Positions 1-8,269 of a DNA stretch of 64,000 nt are shown here, one piece after another. Each line of letters opens with the position of its first letter. Within the stretch, counting starts at the first letter, position 1. Made by a program: the position numbers and the translations under genes. Origin of the DNA: Acidianus sp. HS-5 (GTDB taxonomy: Archaea > Thermoproteota > Thermoprotei_A > Sulfolobales > Sulfolobaceae); NCBI RefSeq assembly GCF_021655615.1, contig NZ_AP025245.1, positions 1,736,001 to 1,800,000 of the forward strand, read 5' to 3'. The notes under the pieces are model-generated. The model searched no databases. It saw nothing but the letters and a program-made list of their open reading frames with translations, and was not told the DNA's origin.

Positions 1-1154
1 CAACTCCAGAAAGAGTAATTCAAGTAAAAATTCAGATTCCTGGCAATAACGGTAAAATTAGAACTCTTACAGGCTGGAGATCTCAACATAATAGCGCTTT
101 AGGTCCTTATAAAGGAGGAGTAAGGTATCACCCTAATGTTACTCAAGACGAGGTTATTGCTTTATCAATGATCATGACCTGGAAGAACTCATTGCTACAG
201 CTTCCTTATGGTGGAGGAAAAGCAGGAATAAGAGTTGACCCTAAATCCTTTTCTAGAACGGAGTTGGAAATTCTTTCCAGGAATTTTATAGATGCACTTT
301 ATAAATATATAGGAAGCGATTTAGATATCCCTGCACCAGACGTTAATACAGATTCACAAATCATGTCTTGGTTCTTAGACGAGTATATAAAAGTCTCAGG
401 AAAAGTTGATTTAGGAGCTTTTACGGGTAAACCCGTTGAGTTAGGAGGAATTTCTGTGAGAGAATACAGCACTGGCTTAGGAGTGGCGCATATTACTAAA
501 CTTGCTGCAGAGAAATTCTTAGATGGAATAGAAGAAAAAAGAGTTATAATACAAGGTTTCGGTAATTTAGGATCTTTCGCAGCTAAATTCTTATCAGAAA
601 TGGGAGCTAAGATCGTTGGTGTAAGTGACTCTAAAGGCGGAATAATAGATTATAATGGATTAGATTATAATAAGTTAATAGAAGTTAAGGAAAGAACGGG
701 ATCGGTAACAAATTATCCAGAAGGGAAGAAAGTTACAAATGACGAATTGTTAGTGAGCGATTGTGATATTCTAATTCCAGGAGCTTTGGAAAATGTGATA
801 AACAAGTTTAACGCTCCTAAAGTTAAAGCTAAACTAATAGTAGAAGGCGCTAATGGACCTCTTACTGCAGACGCTGATGAAATAATGAAACAAAGGAATA
901 TCCCAGTAGTGCCAGATATTTTAGCAAATTCTGGAGGAGTTGTAGGGAGTTATGTTGAATGGGCTAATAATAAAATGGGAGAAATCATAGAAGAGGAAGA
1001 AGCTAAGAAGTTAATACTATCGAGAATGGAAAAAGCATTTAGCGAGATGTATACGAAATATAGCAAATTAGAAGATCAAGATTTAAGAACATCAGCTATG
1101 GTAGTAGCTGTAGAAAGAGTAGTTAATGCCATGAAGGCTAGAGGTCTCATATAG
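1..1154 (+). CDS. gdhA: Glutamate dehydrogenase, 5' partial
   Basis: The reading frame is open from base 3, so the gene runs in from the left edge; about 35-40 N-terminal residues are missing compared with the usual 420-residue archaeal enzyme. It interconverts glutamate and 2-oxoglutarate plus ammonia in the cytoplasm. Visible motifs are GPYKGGVRYHP, LPYGGGKAG with the catalytic lysine region, PAPDVNTD, and a Rossmann motif GFGNLG in the C-terminal dinucleotide domain. An internal ATG at 168 is not the start, because conserved sequence lies before it. Its 3' end overlaps the convergent gene at 1092-1397 by 63 bases. The family assignment is secure; cofactor preference (NAD or NADP) cannot be read here. 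Confidence 0.95.
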   Translation, partial: TPERVIQVKIQIPGNNGKIRTLTGWRSQHNSALGPYKGGVRYHPNVTQDEVIALSMIMTWKNSLLQLPYGGGKAGIRVDPKSFSRTELEILSRNFIDALYKYIGSDLDIPAPDVNTDSQIMSWFLDEYIKVSGKVDLGAFTGKPVELGGISVREYSTGLGVAHITKLAAEKFLDGIEEKRVIIQGFGNLGSFAAKFLSEMGAKIVGVSDSKGGIIDYNGLDYNKLIEVKERTGSVTNYPEGKKVTNDELLVSDCDILIPGALENVINKFNAPKVKAKLIVEGANGPLTADADEIMKQRNIPVVPDILANSGGVVGSYVEWANNKMGEIIEEEEAKKLILSRMEKAFSEMYTKYSKLEDQDLRTSAMVVAVERVVNAMKARGLI

Positions 1155-1397
1155 ATAAAGTAAAGCCATTATAACGACTATAATCAGGGCAACTATCAGC
1201 ATCCATTTTTCTATCTTTTTTGAAGATCCAAATATTATAGGTATTGGGCCTATAAGGATTATACCCCCTGCTTGTGTTTTATTTCCTTCATTTTCTTCTT
1301 TTGGTTTGAAAGCCTCATAAATTATTCCTAGAAATACTATAAGGAAACCTAACATTATCAGTAATATGCCAAGTTCATCAAGGTATTGTGAAATCAT
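1092..1397 (-). CDS. Small membrane protein, DUF131/TIGR00304-like
   Basis: A 101-residue protein with a hydrophobic N-terminal segment (about residues 8-28), a short charged linker, the motif GGIILIGPIPIIFGS typical of the archaeal DUF131 family, and a second membrane segment near residues 65-85. The function of the family is unknown. It starts two bases after the stop of the ATPase gene upstream, so the two are probably cotranscribed. The last 21 codons lie antisense to the end of gdhA, which is an unusually long convergent overlap; the C-terminal tail after the second membrane helix may be lineage specific. Confidence 0.7.
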   Translation of the reverse strand: MISQYLDELGILLIMLGFLIVFLGIIYEAFKPKEENEGNKTQAGGIILIGPIPIIFGSSKKIEKWMLIVALIIVVIMALLYLYETSSLHGINYSFYSYYHS

Positions 1398-1399
1398 AA

Positions 1400-2890
1400 T
1401 TAATTATAAGATTGCATAGATTTTATTTTATTCCCTAATAACTCTACCTCCTTAGGTAACTCAACAGAATCTACTCTAGTAATTATATCGCTTATTGACG
1501 ATCTTAGATAATAGTAATCCAACCCTCTTCTTTTCATTACGTTTATAAGCCACTTTAGATTTTCATCTTTACTTAAATCCCTCAACTCCTTTTCATCTGG
1601 ATATATGCCAATTAATTTTAGTGCTTCTAATATTCCCGTCTTTGTATAATAAGATTCCATCTCCCTAGATAAGGGTATACATGAATCCTTTACACCTTGG
1701 TCTAACTTATCGCATAGTCCTAAAAATACTACATCAAGATTTAGTATTTCTTTTAGCTTTAGCCATGAATGAAGTTCCATATCAGACCTTATAGCGTAAA
1801 TTGAAATTCCATTATATTCTGGGTAAATATTCATCTTCTTTAGCCAATTATAAACTGCTGAAGGTTCAGCGTTTTCTCCGGTAAGAATTATGTATCTACT
1901 GAAAAGAAGATCGCTAAGATTTACTTTTAGTAAACTTAACATACTTTTCAACTCCTCGTTAGGCTTTACGCTCACAGCTTTAGAAAATCCTCCTTCTTTT
2001 CTCCTTAGAATTATATAATTATCAACATCGCTAGAGACTATAAAAGGAGAATGCGTAGTCATAAATACTTGCAACATCTGATTCTCTGTCCAGCTTTTAA
2101 GCAATTTAGTAACCTTATATTGCAAAGTAGGATGCATATTAACTTCGGGCTCCTCCAAAAGTAAGACTTTATTACCACTTAACCATATTACGAAAAGCAT
2201 TAAAATTACTCTCTGAAACCCGCTTGCTGCTAAATCTATGTATATAGGCAAGTTGTAAACATTTAATACCAACTTTCCTCCTTCCCATATTTCCAAACCT
2301 TTAATCTCTGGGATTGTTGCACTTACAAGATTTACAAAATCGTACCAGTATTTCCTCAAATTAATGGGAGATCTGCTTATTTCTATTATTCTCTTCATCA
2401 CATTGTCAAAATATGCTTGATCGAATATTGGAACATATTCAACTTGTTGTGAAGCTAATTCAAATAGTCTCCTTGCTTCATCTATCTCATCCCTAGTAGG
2501 TATATTATCATTTATCCTAATTGTATCTAAATCCCACTTTACTTCTCCCCTTTCATACTTTAGTTTGTTTATAATTTCAACTTCTATCTTTTTTCTTTTT
2601 CCTATTGCTTTAGCAGTTTCATCTTCTGAAAACTCCACTTTGCCTCCCAAAGTTATCTCTTTGGAGGTATCGTAGCCTTGCCAAAGTAAGAGGTACTCTT
2701 GATTATTATCTTCAAAGGATCTCTTTTCGATTCCGGCGCTCAAATTCTTTATAAACAGATAAATAGATGATAAGAAATTAGTTTTTCCATAACCGTTAAA
2801 CCCTACAATCACGTTCAGTCCTCCGACGTCCTTTATGCTCACATCGCTTAGGCTCCTAAAATTGTTAGTATAGAACTCGAGTAATCTCAA
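1400..2890 (-). CDS. OLD-like AAA ATPase with degenerate TOPRIM-like C-terminus
   Basis: This 496-residue protein has an ABC/SMC-type ATPase core: Walker A GFNGYGKTN at residues 30-38, a signature-like LAASGFQRV near 225, Walker B LLLEEPE near 245 and the H-loop TTHS near 280. From about residue 335 the layout resembles the TOPRIM nuclease domain of OLD proteins, but the first acidic motif, usually EG, reads TGENAEP, and the second is LGLCDKLDQG. OLD proteins act in phage defence and DNA metabolism; here nuclease activity is uncertain. It is followed by a small membrane protein gene two bases downstream. No retron or Gabija partner is nearby. Confidence 0.75.
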   Translation of the reverse strand: MRLLEFYTNNFRSLSDVSIKDVGGLNVIVGFNGYGKTNFLSSIYLFIKNLSAGIEKRSFEDNNQEYLLLWQGYDTSKEITLGGKVEFSEDETAKAIGKRKKIEVEIINKLKYERGEVKWDLDTIRINDNIPTRDEIDEARRLFELASQQVEYVPIFDQAYFDNVMKRIIEISRSPINLRKYWYDFVNLVSATIPEIKGLEIWEGGKLVLNVYNLPIYIDLAASGFQRVILMLFVIWLSGNKVLLLEEPEVNMHPTLQYKVTKLLKSWTENQMLQVFMTTHSPFIVSSDVDNYIILRRKEGGFSKAVSVKPNEELKSMLSLLKVNLSDLLFSRYIILTGENAEPSAVYNWLKKMNIYPEYNGISIYAIRSDMELHSWLKLKEILNLDVVFLGLCDKLDQGVKDSCIPLSREMESYYTKTGILEALKLIGIYPDEKELRDLSKDENLKWLINVMKRRGLDYYYLRSSISDIITRVDSVELPKEVELLGNKIKSMQSYN

Positions 2891-3001
2891 TACTCTTCAC
2901 TAACAAGAAGATTAGGGAATACTAAATATAACAATTAGGCAAATGGAGAAGTGAATTTCTTTATATAAAGAAAAAAGGAGGTATTATTAGCAGAAGAGAT
3001 T

Positions 3002-3781
3002 TTAAAATATTGCCTTAATATAACCACCGTCAACCGGTATTATTGAACCTGTCACGTAAGTCGAAAGGGAAGATGCAAGAAATATTATAACATTTGCGAT
3101 CTCCTCGGGATTAGCAGGCCTGCCTAAAGGAACATCCTTAATAATTTCTCTTAACGCATCTTCCTCACTTTTTCCTTCTCTTTTAGCCTTATCTTTAACA
3201 AGTTGATCTACTCTCTCAGTTAATGTCCAGCCTGGCATTACTCCGTTAACTAATATTCCTCTTTGGGCTAATTGCTTTGAGGCAGATTTTATTAGACCTG
3301 CTAAAGACAAACGAATTACGTTAGATAAATCTAAGTTATCTAAAGGTTGTCTTAAGGTAATTGAAGTTGAGAGAATTATTCTACTTCCACTTTTCATCTT
3401 CTTTGCTGACTCTCTAACTGCAACTACCGCGCTCATTAGTAGTAAATTGAAACCTTGATACCAGTCTTCATTAGAAAGCTCTAAGATGTTTCCAGGTTTA
3501 GGACTACCTGTTACATATGCTAGAACATCCAATCCGCCTAAAATTGAGGACCCATTCTGTATCAAATTCTTAACTTCCTCAGGTTTAGTTAAATCTGCCT
3601 TAATGTAATGAACTTCTCCAATTTCCTTAAGTTTCTCATAACTCTTGATTAAGTTCTTCTCATCATGAGAAGAAATAACCACAGACGCTCCTTCTTCTAA
3701 AAACCTTTTTGCTGTAGCAAAACCTATACCTTTACTCGATGCAGTTACAATAACCCTTTTATTTCTTATTCCCAGATCCAT
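3002..3781 (-). CDS. SDR-family oxidoreductase lacking the catalytic Tyr-Lys pair
   Basis: A 259-residue short-chain dehydrogenase/reductase. The cofactor motif TASSKGIG is at residues 13-20, D62 lies in KADLT, and the C-terminal PGWTLTE and VDGG motifs are present. The active-site pattern YxxxK is absent: aligning on the LAGLIKS helix puts Ser153 where Tyr belongs and Arg157 where Lys belongs, and the usual NNAG motif reads VTGS. It may be a weak or specialised reductase or a non-catalytic relative. It overlaps the upstream uracil-DNA glycosylase gene by 23 bases in the same operon, and no later start codon would remove the overlap without cutting the Rossmann fold. Confidence 0.85.
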   Translation of the reverse strand: MDLGIRNKRVIVTASSKGIGFATAKRFLEEGASVVISSHDEKNLIKSYEKLKEIGEVHYIKADLTKPEEVKNLIQNGSSILGGLDVLAYVTGSPKPGNILELSNEDWYQGFNLLLMSAVVAVRESAKKMKSGSRIILSTSITLRQPLDNLDLSNVIRLSLAGLIKSASKQLAQRGILVNGVMPGWTLTERVDQLVKDKAKREGKSEEDALREIIKDVPLGRPANPEEIANVIIFLASSLSTYVTGSIIPVDGGYIKAIF

Positions 3782-4388
3782 TATTCTTCAAGAAGTAATC
3801 AAGAGTAAACGTTTTTGAATTTAATCTTTCAGAAATTTTCTTAAAATCTGAAAATAACTCGTCCCTAAGAGAAGGATTGTAAAGTGCAGCTGCAGGATGA
3901 TATGTGGGGAATACTGAAATAGTTGTACCTTCATAGTTCCAAGTAAAGAATTTACTTCTAACAGAAGAAATAGATTTTACTTTTATTCCTATTTTCCCAA
4001 GAATGTAAGTTGTAGAATGCTTGCCTAATGTTATAATTATCTTAGGTTTTATAGCCTTTATTTGCTCATCAAGATAAGGAGAACAAGCTAGTATTTCGTC
4101 TTCTTCTGGGTCTCTATTACTAGGAGGACGACATTTAACTAAGTTTGTTATGAAAACATCCTTCCTACTCAAGCCTATTGAAGATAGTAGTTCTGTTAGC
4201 AATTTTCCTGCTGCACCTACGAAAGGTCTACCTTCTTCATCTTCATTTGCTCCAGGAGCTTCGCCTATTAGCATTATCTCCGCATTAGGATTACCTTCTC
4301 CAGGGACTGCGTTTTTCCTGGTTAAATAAAGCTTGCACTTAGTACATTCCTTGACTTGTTTGGCAATTTCTTCCAGAATCATTATCAT
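3759..4388 (-). CDS. udg: Type-4 uracil-DNA glycosylase
   Basis: Removes uracil from DNA, which arises by cytosine deamination and is common at high temperature. The 209-residue protein has the family-4 motif GEAPGANEDEEGRPFVGAAG and the late TYHPAA motif. Four cysteines suited to a 4Fe-4S cluster are visible: Cys15 and Cys18 in KECTKCK, one in VKCRPP and one in LACSPY. Its ATG overlaps the stop of the upstream MFS gene (ATGA), so the two are likely translationally coupled. The C-terminal tail after about residue 190 is lysine rich and overlaps the SDR gene start. Confidence 0.95.
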   Translation of the reverse strand: MIMILEEIAKQVKECTKCKLYLTRKNAVPGEGNPNAEIMLIGEAPGANEDEEGRPFVGAAGKLLTELLSSIGLSRKDVFITNLVKCRPPSNRDPEEDEILACSPYLDEQIKAIKPKIIITLGKHSTTYILGKIGIKVKSISSVRSKFFTWNYEGTTISVFPTYHPAAALYNPSLRDELFSDFKKISERLNSKTFTLDYFLKNNGSGNKK

Positions 4389-5821
4389 TTACTTGTTTCA
4401 AGTCTCTTATATGTAATGTTGTTTGAAAGCAAAGCCATAACTGTCATGATGATTGCAACAATCCCAGAGATCGTATATATTATAGAAAATGAGTAATCTG
4501 AAGGGATGTCTATAGTAATGTAGGTATTTGGAATCTTAACTGCAGTAGTAAAAGTATCCATTATTGACCCTGCTATTGCTGGACCTAAACTTCCTCCTAT
4601 TAATCTAAATACCGTATTTATTGACGTTGCGATTCCCATAACTTCCCTCTCTACTGAAAAAGTAAGGAGATTTATTAGAGAAACGTTAAGATATGCAGCA
4701 CCAAGCATTGAAATCGAAGAAATCAGAATAATCAGTGCTATTGATGTAGAAGACCCGTTTAAAACTAATATTGAAGTTATAAAATAAGCAGGAATGAGTA
4801 TCGCCGATCCTAAAACTAAGACAGGCTTAGGTCCCTTTAACGAAATACTTCTGCCTGCACTCATTGCACCTACTATCTGTATTAATGCCAGAGGAAGTAA
4901 AGACAACCCTGTCATGAATATATCAAGGTTGTATCCTATTGGGTTTGGTTCTTCAAATAAGTAAGTTAAGGATTGGTATGCCATGAATATTGCAAAACCT
5001 GCTACTACTGCAGCTAAATTGGCTATAAGAACGTTCTTCCTCTTTAATAACGTAATGGAAATTAGAGGATACTTAACTTTGCTTTCAAAAATTACAAATA
5101 CTGCAAATAATACCATAGAAGATAGTAATAGAGTTAAAGTACTTAACGAAGTCCAACCCCAGCTTGGAGCTTCAGTAGTTCCTATTATTATTCCCGCCAG
5201 TGAAATACCAAGAATTCCTGCTCCTGCATAATCTATTTTATACCCTTGTAACCTTACTCTTGATTCCCTTATTTCTTTGAAAATGAGTATTGCAAGTATT
5301 ATAACTAAAGGAATCACTGTATGATAAGTATATTGCCACCCTAATGTCTGCGAAATATAAGCTCCTATTGGCAGAGATATTGCACTACCTATACCAAACA
5401 TTGCACTTATAGTACCTTGAGCCTTAGGAACCAAATTTGGAGGAAATTCTTCTCTTATTAAACTGAAAGCTAAAGGAAACATTGCCAATCCTAATCCTTG
5501 AATCGCCCTAAATATAATGAGAGCAACGAAGTTTGGAGAGAATCCCGTTAACGTTACTCCTATTGCATAAATCCAGATCACTATGCTAAGTATCTTTTTT
5601 TTACCGTAAATGTCTCCAAGCTTTCCTGCTATAGGATTCATTATTATTCCGCTCAACAAGTAAATTGATATTACCCAACTTACTTGTGACGCAGTAACGC
5701 TAAATTCCTTCTCTATTGATGGAAGAGAAGGTATTAACATTCCTTCTGTATACATTACCATTACTGCTAAAGGTGCCATAATATAGAGGGCTTTTCTAGC
5801 ATAATTTAGGTCATAATCCAT
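4385..5821 (-). CDS. MFS drug:proton antiporter, DHA2-like
   Basis: A 478-residue integral membrane protein. It has many hydrophobic segments and the MFS signature GKLGDIYGKKKI between helices 2 and 3, and its size and 14-segment look match the EmrB/QacA (DHA2) branch of proton-driven efflux pumps. The substrate is unknown. It is the first gene of a three-gene operon with uracil-DNA glycosylase and the SDR protein. A perfect 16-bp palindrome lies between its TATA box and its start codon, so repression by a dimeric regulator is likely. Confidence 0.88.
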   Translation of the reverse strand: MDYDLNYARKALYIMAPLAVMVMYTEGMLIPSLPSIEKEFSVTASQVSWVISIYLLSGIIMNPIAGKLGDIYGKKKILSIVIWIYAIGVTLTGFSPNFVALIIFRAIQGLGLAMFPLAFSLIREEFPPNLVPKAQGTISAMFGIGSAISLPIGAYISQTLGWQYTYHTVIPLVIILAILIFKEIRESRVRLQGYKIDYAGAGILGISLAGIIIGTTEAPSWGWTSLSTLTLLLSSMVLFAVFVIFESKVKYPLISITLLKRKNVLIANLAAVVAGFAIFMAYQSLTYLFEEPNPIGYNLDIFMTGLSLLPLALIQIVGAMSAGRSISLKGPKPVLVLGSAILIPAYFITSILVLNGSSTSIALIILISSISMLGAAYLNVSLINLLTFSVEREVMGIATSINTVFRLIGGSLGPAIAGSIMDTFTTAVKIPNTYITIDIPSDYSFSIIYTISGIVAIIMTVMALLSNNITYKRLETSK

Positions 5822-5833
5822 TTTAGAACGTAT

Positions 5834-5849
5834 TTTAGATATATCTAAA
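5834..5849. promoter_or_regulatory. Perfect 16-bp palindrome, putative operator of the MFS operon
   Basis: TTTAGATATATCTAAA is its own reverse complement. On the minus strand it lies directly after a TATA-like TTTATAAA (5850-5858) and before the ATG at 5821, so it would cover roughly positions -5 to -20 of the transcript. That is a classic archaeal repressor position. A different perfect palindrome occupies the same relative position before the second MFS gene at 35421. Confidence 0.6.
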
Positions 5850-5981
5850 GTTTATAAAACTTAGCTAAATCCCGTTTAAATAATAATAACTACTTATTCA
5901 ACGTTTTTCTTTAACGATAAATTAAAAGACATTAATTTCTATAGAAAGATGTTAACTTTGTTCGTCCAACTCTTATTAATA

Positions 5982-6031
5982 TCAGGTCATCGACCCTGTC
6001 TTCACTATTCCGTTTATGTCGGCATCATCAT
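5982..6031 (-). ncRNA. C/D box guide sRNA
   Basis: Read on the minus strand, the order is C box ATGATGA (6031-6025), a 12-nt guide, a D'-like CGGA (6012-6009), C' box GTGAAGA (6005-5999), a 13-nt guide, and D box CTGA (5985-5982). The spacings fit archaeal C/D box RNAs that direct 2'-O-methylation. The first guide contains GCCGACAU, complementary to the universal AUGUCGGC stretch of 23S rRNA that contains A2503-U2504 (E. coli numbering); the N+5 rule would point at U2504. The D' box is non-standard. The RNA sits about 35 bases after the stop of the membrane protein gene at 6066 and is locally GC-richer than its surroundings. Confidence 0.6.
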
Positions 6032-6065
6032 GTACCCCGTCCGGCTGTGGATCTTCACTAAAGCA

Positions 6066-6551
6066 TTACTGCTTTTCAGACCCAAATAGGGGACGGGGCA
6101 TTTTCATTATTTTGTAAACTCTATATAAAAGGATTATTAAGACTACTTGGCCTAAATCCAGCTGTAATGCCTTGGCACCATTATAGATTATTTCTATAAA
6201 AAATGGAAGAATATACATTTGCGGATGCCAAGTTAAGTAAATTACCGTATAGTTTAAGTAGTTAAGGAAAATAAAAGAAATTGCTGAAGCATCAATTAGT
6301 ACGTTATACCATACATTCTTACTGCCCCAGAGTATTACTGCTGATATTATGAAAATCATTAATGATATGAACGCAGAAAACGAAATTCCAACAGCATCCC
6401 CTAAATTATAAATCTCGCCATTATAAGCGTAAACTTTGGGTTCATCTAAAGGTGCCAGAGGACCAAAGACAAGAGAAATTAGTACGATAATAACTGCAAT
6501 TATCCCTGCAGTCATATAATACTCTCCTTTAGTCGTTGGAGAAAAGTTCAT
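6066..6551 (-). CDS. Four-helix membrane protein of unknown function
   Basis: A 161-residue protein with hydrophobic segments near residues 13-31, 55-75, 80-108 and 112-145, and basic residues at the C-terminus. I do not recognise a family. It has its own upstream region, sharing about 38 bases with the divergent gene at 6590. The C/D box RNA follows downstream on the same strand and could be processed from its transcript. Confidence 0.6.
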   Translation of the reverse strand: MNFSPTTKGEYYMTAGIIAVIIVLISLVFGPLAPLDEPKVYAYNGEIYNLGDAVGISFSAFISLMIFIISAVILWGSKNVWYNVLIDASAISFIFLNYLNYTVIYLTWHPQMYILPFFIEIIYNGAKALQLDLGQVVLIILLYRVYKIMKMPRPLFGSEKQ

Positions 6552-6589
6552 AGGTAAAGCTTTATGCTATAATATATAGATTTTTTCAT

Positions 6590-6898
6590 ATGTCGTTTTC
6601 AAAGAAGTTTTACGATATGCAAGACTTTATCTTATCTAGAACTGCGCTGGAAAAAGTTAAGAGGCACGTTGAAGAGAGGAAAGAAAACAGTGTTTATAAA
6701 TGGATATCCAGTGAATTAAACTATTTCCTTAATAAGTATGAAAATGAAGAAGACCTAAAGCAATGCATAGGGAAGATAAAAGATGGTCTATCCAAGGAGA
6801 ATTATAATGACGTCCTGCAAGGTTCTAAAGAATGTATAGAAATTCTTTCCAAAAAAATTAATGAACTTTATGAAAGTTTAATGGAGCAGGGTCAATAA
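6590..6898 (+). CDS. Small helical soluble protein, unknown
   Basis: A 102-residue, charged, mostly alpha-helical protein without membrane segments. It has two cysteines in KQCIGKIKDG and SKECIE. No family is recognised. It starts at ATG 6590 divergently from the membrane protein gene and ends 21 bases inside the convergent TauE gene. Codon use and length are consistent with a real gene, but the product call rests only on the open frame and genomic fit. Confidence 0.5.
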   Translation: MSFSKKFYDMQDFILSRTALEKVKRHVEERKENSVYKWISSELNYFLNKYENEEDLKQCIGKIKDGLSKENYNDVLQGSKECIEILSKKINELYESLMEQGQ

Positions 6899-7789
6899 CC
6901 CGTTAATATTTTCATACATAATATAAATTGCCGTTATTATAATAATTGCTGCAAAAATTTTCCTTAGCATTCCTCTAGGCATTCTTGAAGCTATGGATGC
7001 TCCTGCGTAGCCACCTGCTATTCCTCCTACTAAATAAGCTATGCTAACCAATGGAAGAACGTAACCATAGTACGCATAAACTCCTGCAGAAGTTATACCA
7101 AAAGTACCTACTGAAACTAGCGACGTTCCTACAGCCTTAATCATACATAAACCAGTACTAAATAGCAAACCGGGCACTATTAGGAATCCTCCTCCGATTC
7201 CGAAATAGCCCGAAGCAAAACCTACTATGAAGCCTGCAGGAATCACTTTCTTTATTGAGACATCAGAAGTTAGAGACTTTATTGAGAGGGTTGATAAGTT
7301 CCTTAAACTTATCTGAGTCGTTGAAGCTTTAGTTAATTCCCTAACTTGCTTTTGAGGTCTTAACATGAGTAACGCTACTGCTATCATTAGAATTCCGAAG
7401 AAAAACAACAAGGATTGACCGGGAGTTATATGGCTAACATACCCGCCAACTATTGCCCCTGCAATTCCTGGTATCGTAAACATTATACCTTCTGGTAATC
7501 TTACATTACCTTTTCTAAAGTGCATGTAACTGTTAATATAAGCGTTTAGTCCAACAGCTAGAGCGGTAGTTCCTAAAGCTACGTGAGCAACATAGTCTGA
7601 ATACTCGTGAGCTAAAGCCGGATTTGATGCGTACTGAGAAGGAACAGTAGCTAGCCCAACAAAATACAGTAGTAATGGTACTGCTAATATTGAACCTCCT
7701 CCACCGATCAAGCCTAAACTGAAACCAACTAGAACTCCTGAGATTATTGCAAGAATATACTCGATTGGGGTAACTACTATTGCTATCAT
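6878..7789 (-). CDS. TauE/SafE-family anion exporter
   Basis: A 303-residue membrane protein with two related halves, each carrying a glycine-rich motif: GFSLGLIGGGGSILAVP near residue 22 and GFASGYFGIGGGFLIVPG near 190. This repeat is the signature of the TauE/SafE family, whose members move sulfite, sulfoacetate or other organic anions across the cytoplasmic membrane. In a sulfur-oxidising archaeon, export of sulfite or thiosulfate is plausible but is inference. It lies 49 bases downstream of the DtxR-like gene on the same strand and may share its promoter. Confidence 0.88.
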   Translation of the reverse strand: MIAIVVTPIEYILAIISGVLVGFSLGLIGGGGSILAVPLLLYFVGLATVPSQYASNPALAHEYSDYVAHVALGTTALAVGLNAYINSYMHFRKGNVRLPEGIMFTIPGIAGAIVGGYVSHITPGQSLLFFFGILMIAVALLMLRPQKQVRELTKASTTQISLRNLSTLSIKSLTSDVSIKKVIPAGFIVGFASGYFGIGGGFLIVPGLLFSTGLCMIKAVGTSLVSVGTFGITSAGVYAYYGYVLPLVSIAYLVGGIAGGYAGASIASRMPRGMLRKIFAAIIIITAIYIMYENINGLLTLLH

Positions 7790-7838
7790 AACTTTATTCT
7801 CTTTACTTTATATTTTAAAAAGTTTCGTTTGTGAAAAG

Positions 7839-8234
7839 TTAAGGTATTTCTTCTCCATGAGGGCAATTTGAAGGCTTACCCAGAAATATGTATAATTTTT
7901 CAATTATTTCTTCTGGAACCATTAGATCGAATTGTTTAGAATATTCACAAGCCTCATCTTTACTCATACCTAGTTTTACTAGGAACGATTCTACTACTCT
8001 ATGAGCTCTAATTGCCTTCATAATATACTCTTTTCCTTCATCAGTTATCCAGATTTCGTTTTTATCCTTATTAACTAAGCCCTTTTCTGCTAAATGGTTT
8101 AATTCCTCGAAAGCACTTGCAGGAGCAACTTTTATGTCTTTAGCTATACTACTAAGTCTTGCAGGCTTTCCGCCATCATTGTACCTCTTGATTACTAGTA
8201 AATATTGTAGTTCTCTATGAGAATACCTCATCAA
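7839..8234 (-). CDS. Short DtxR/MntR-family metal-dependent regulator
   Basis: A 131-residue protein with an N-terminal winged helix (residues about 5-70) and the metal-binding/dimerisation helices of DtxR proteins, shown by the helix AHRVVESFLVKLGMS and the terminal CPHGEEIP motif. It stops after this motif and lacks the SH3-like FeoA domain found in the full-length relative at 43207. It probably senses Fe(II) or Mn(II). Only 35 bases separate it from the divergent antiporter gene, so it is well placed to control both directions. Confidence 0.85.
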   Translation of the reverse strand: MMRYSHRELQYLLVIKRYNDGGKPARLSSIAKDIKVAPASAFEELNHLAEKGLVNKDKNEIWITDEGKEYIMKAIRAHRVVESFLVKLGMSKDEACEYSKQFDLMVPEEIIEKLYIFLGKPSNCPHGEEIP

Positions 8235-8269
8235 ATTTATATTATCTAAGAGAATAATAAACCTTCACC

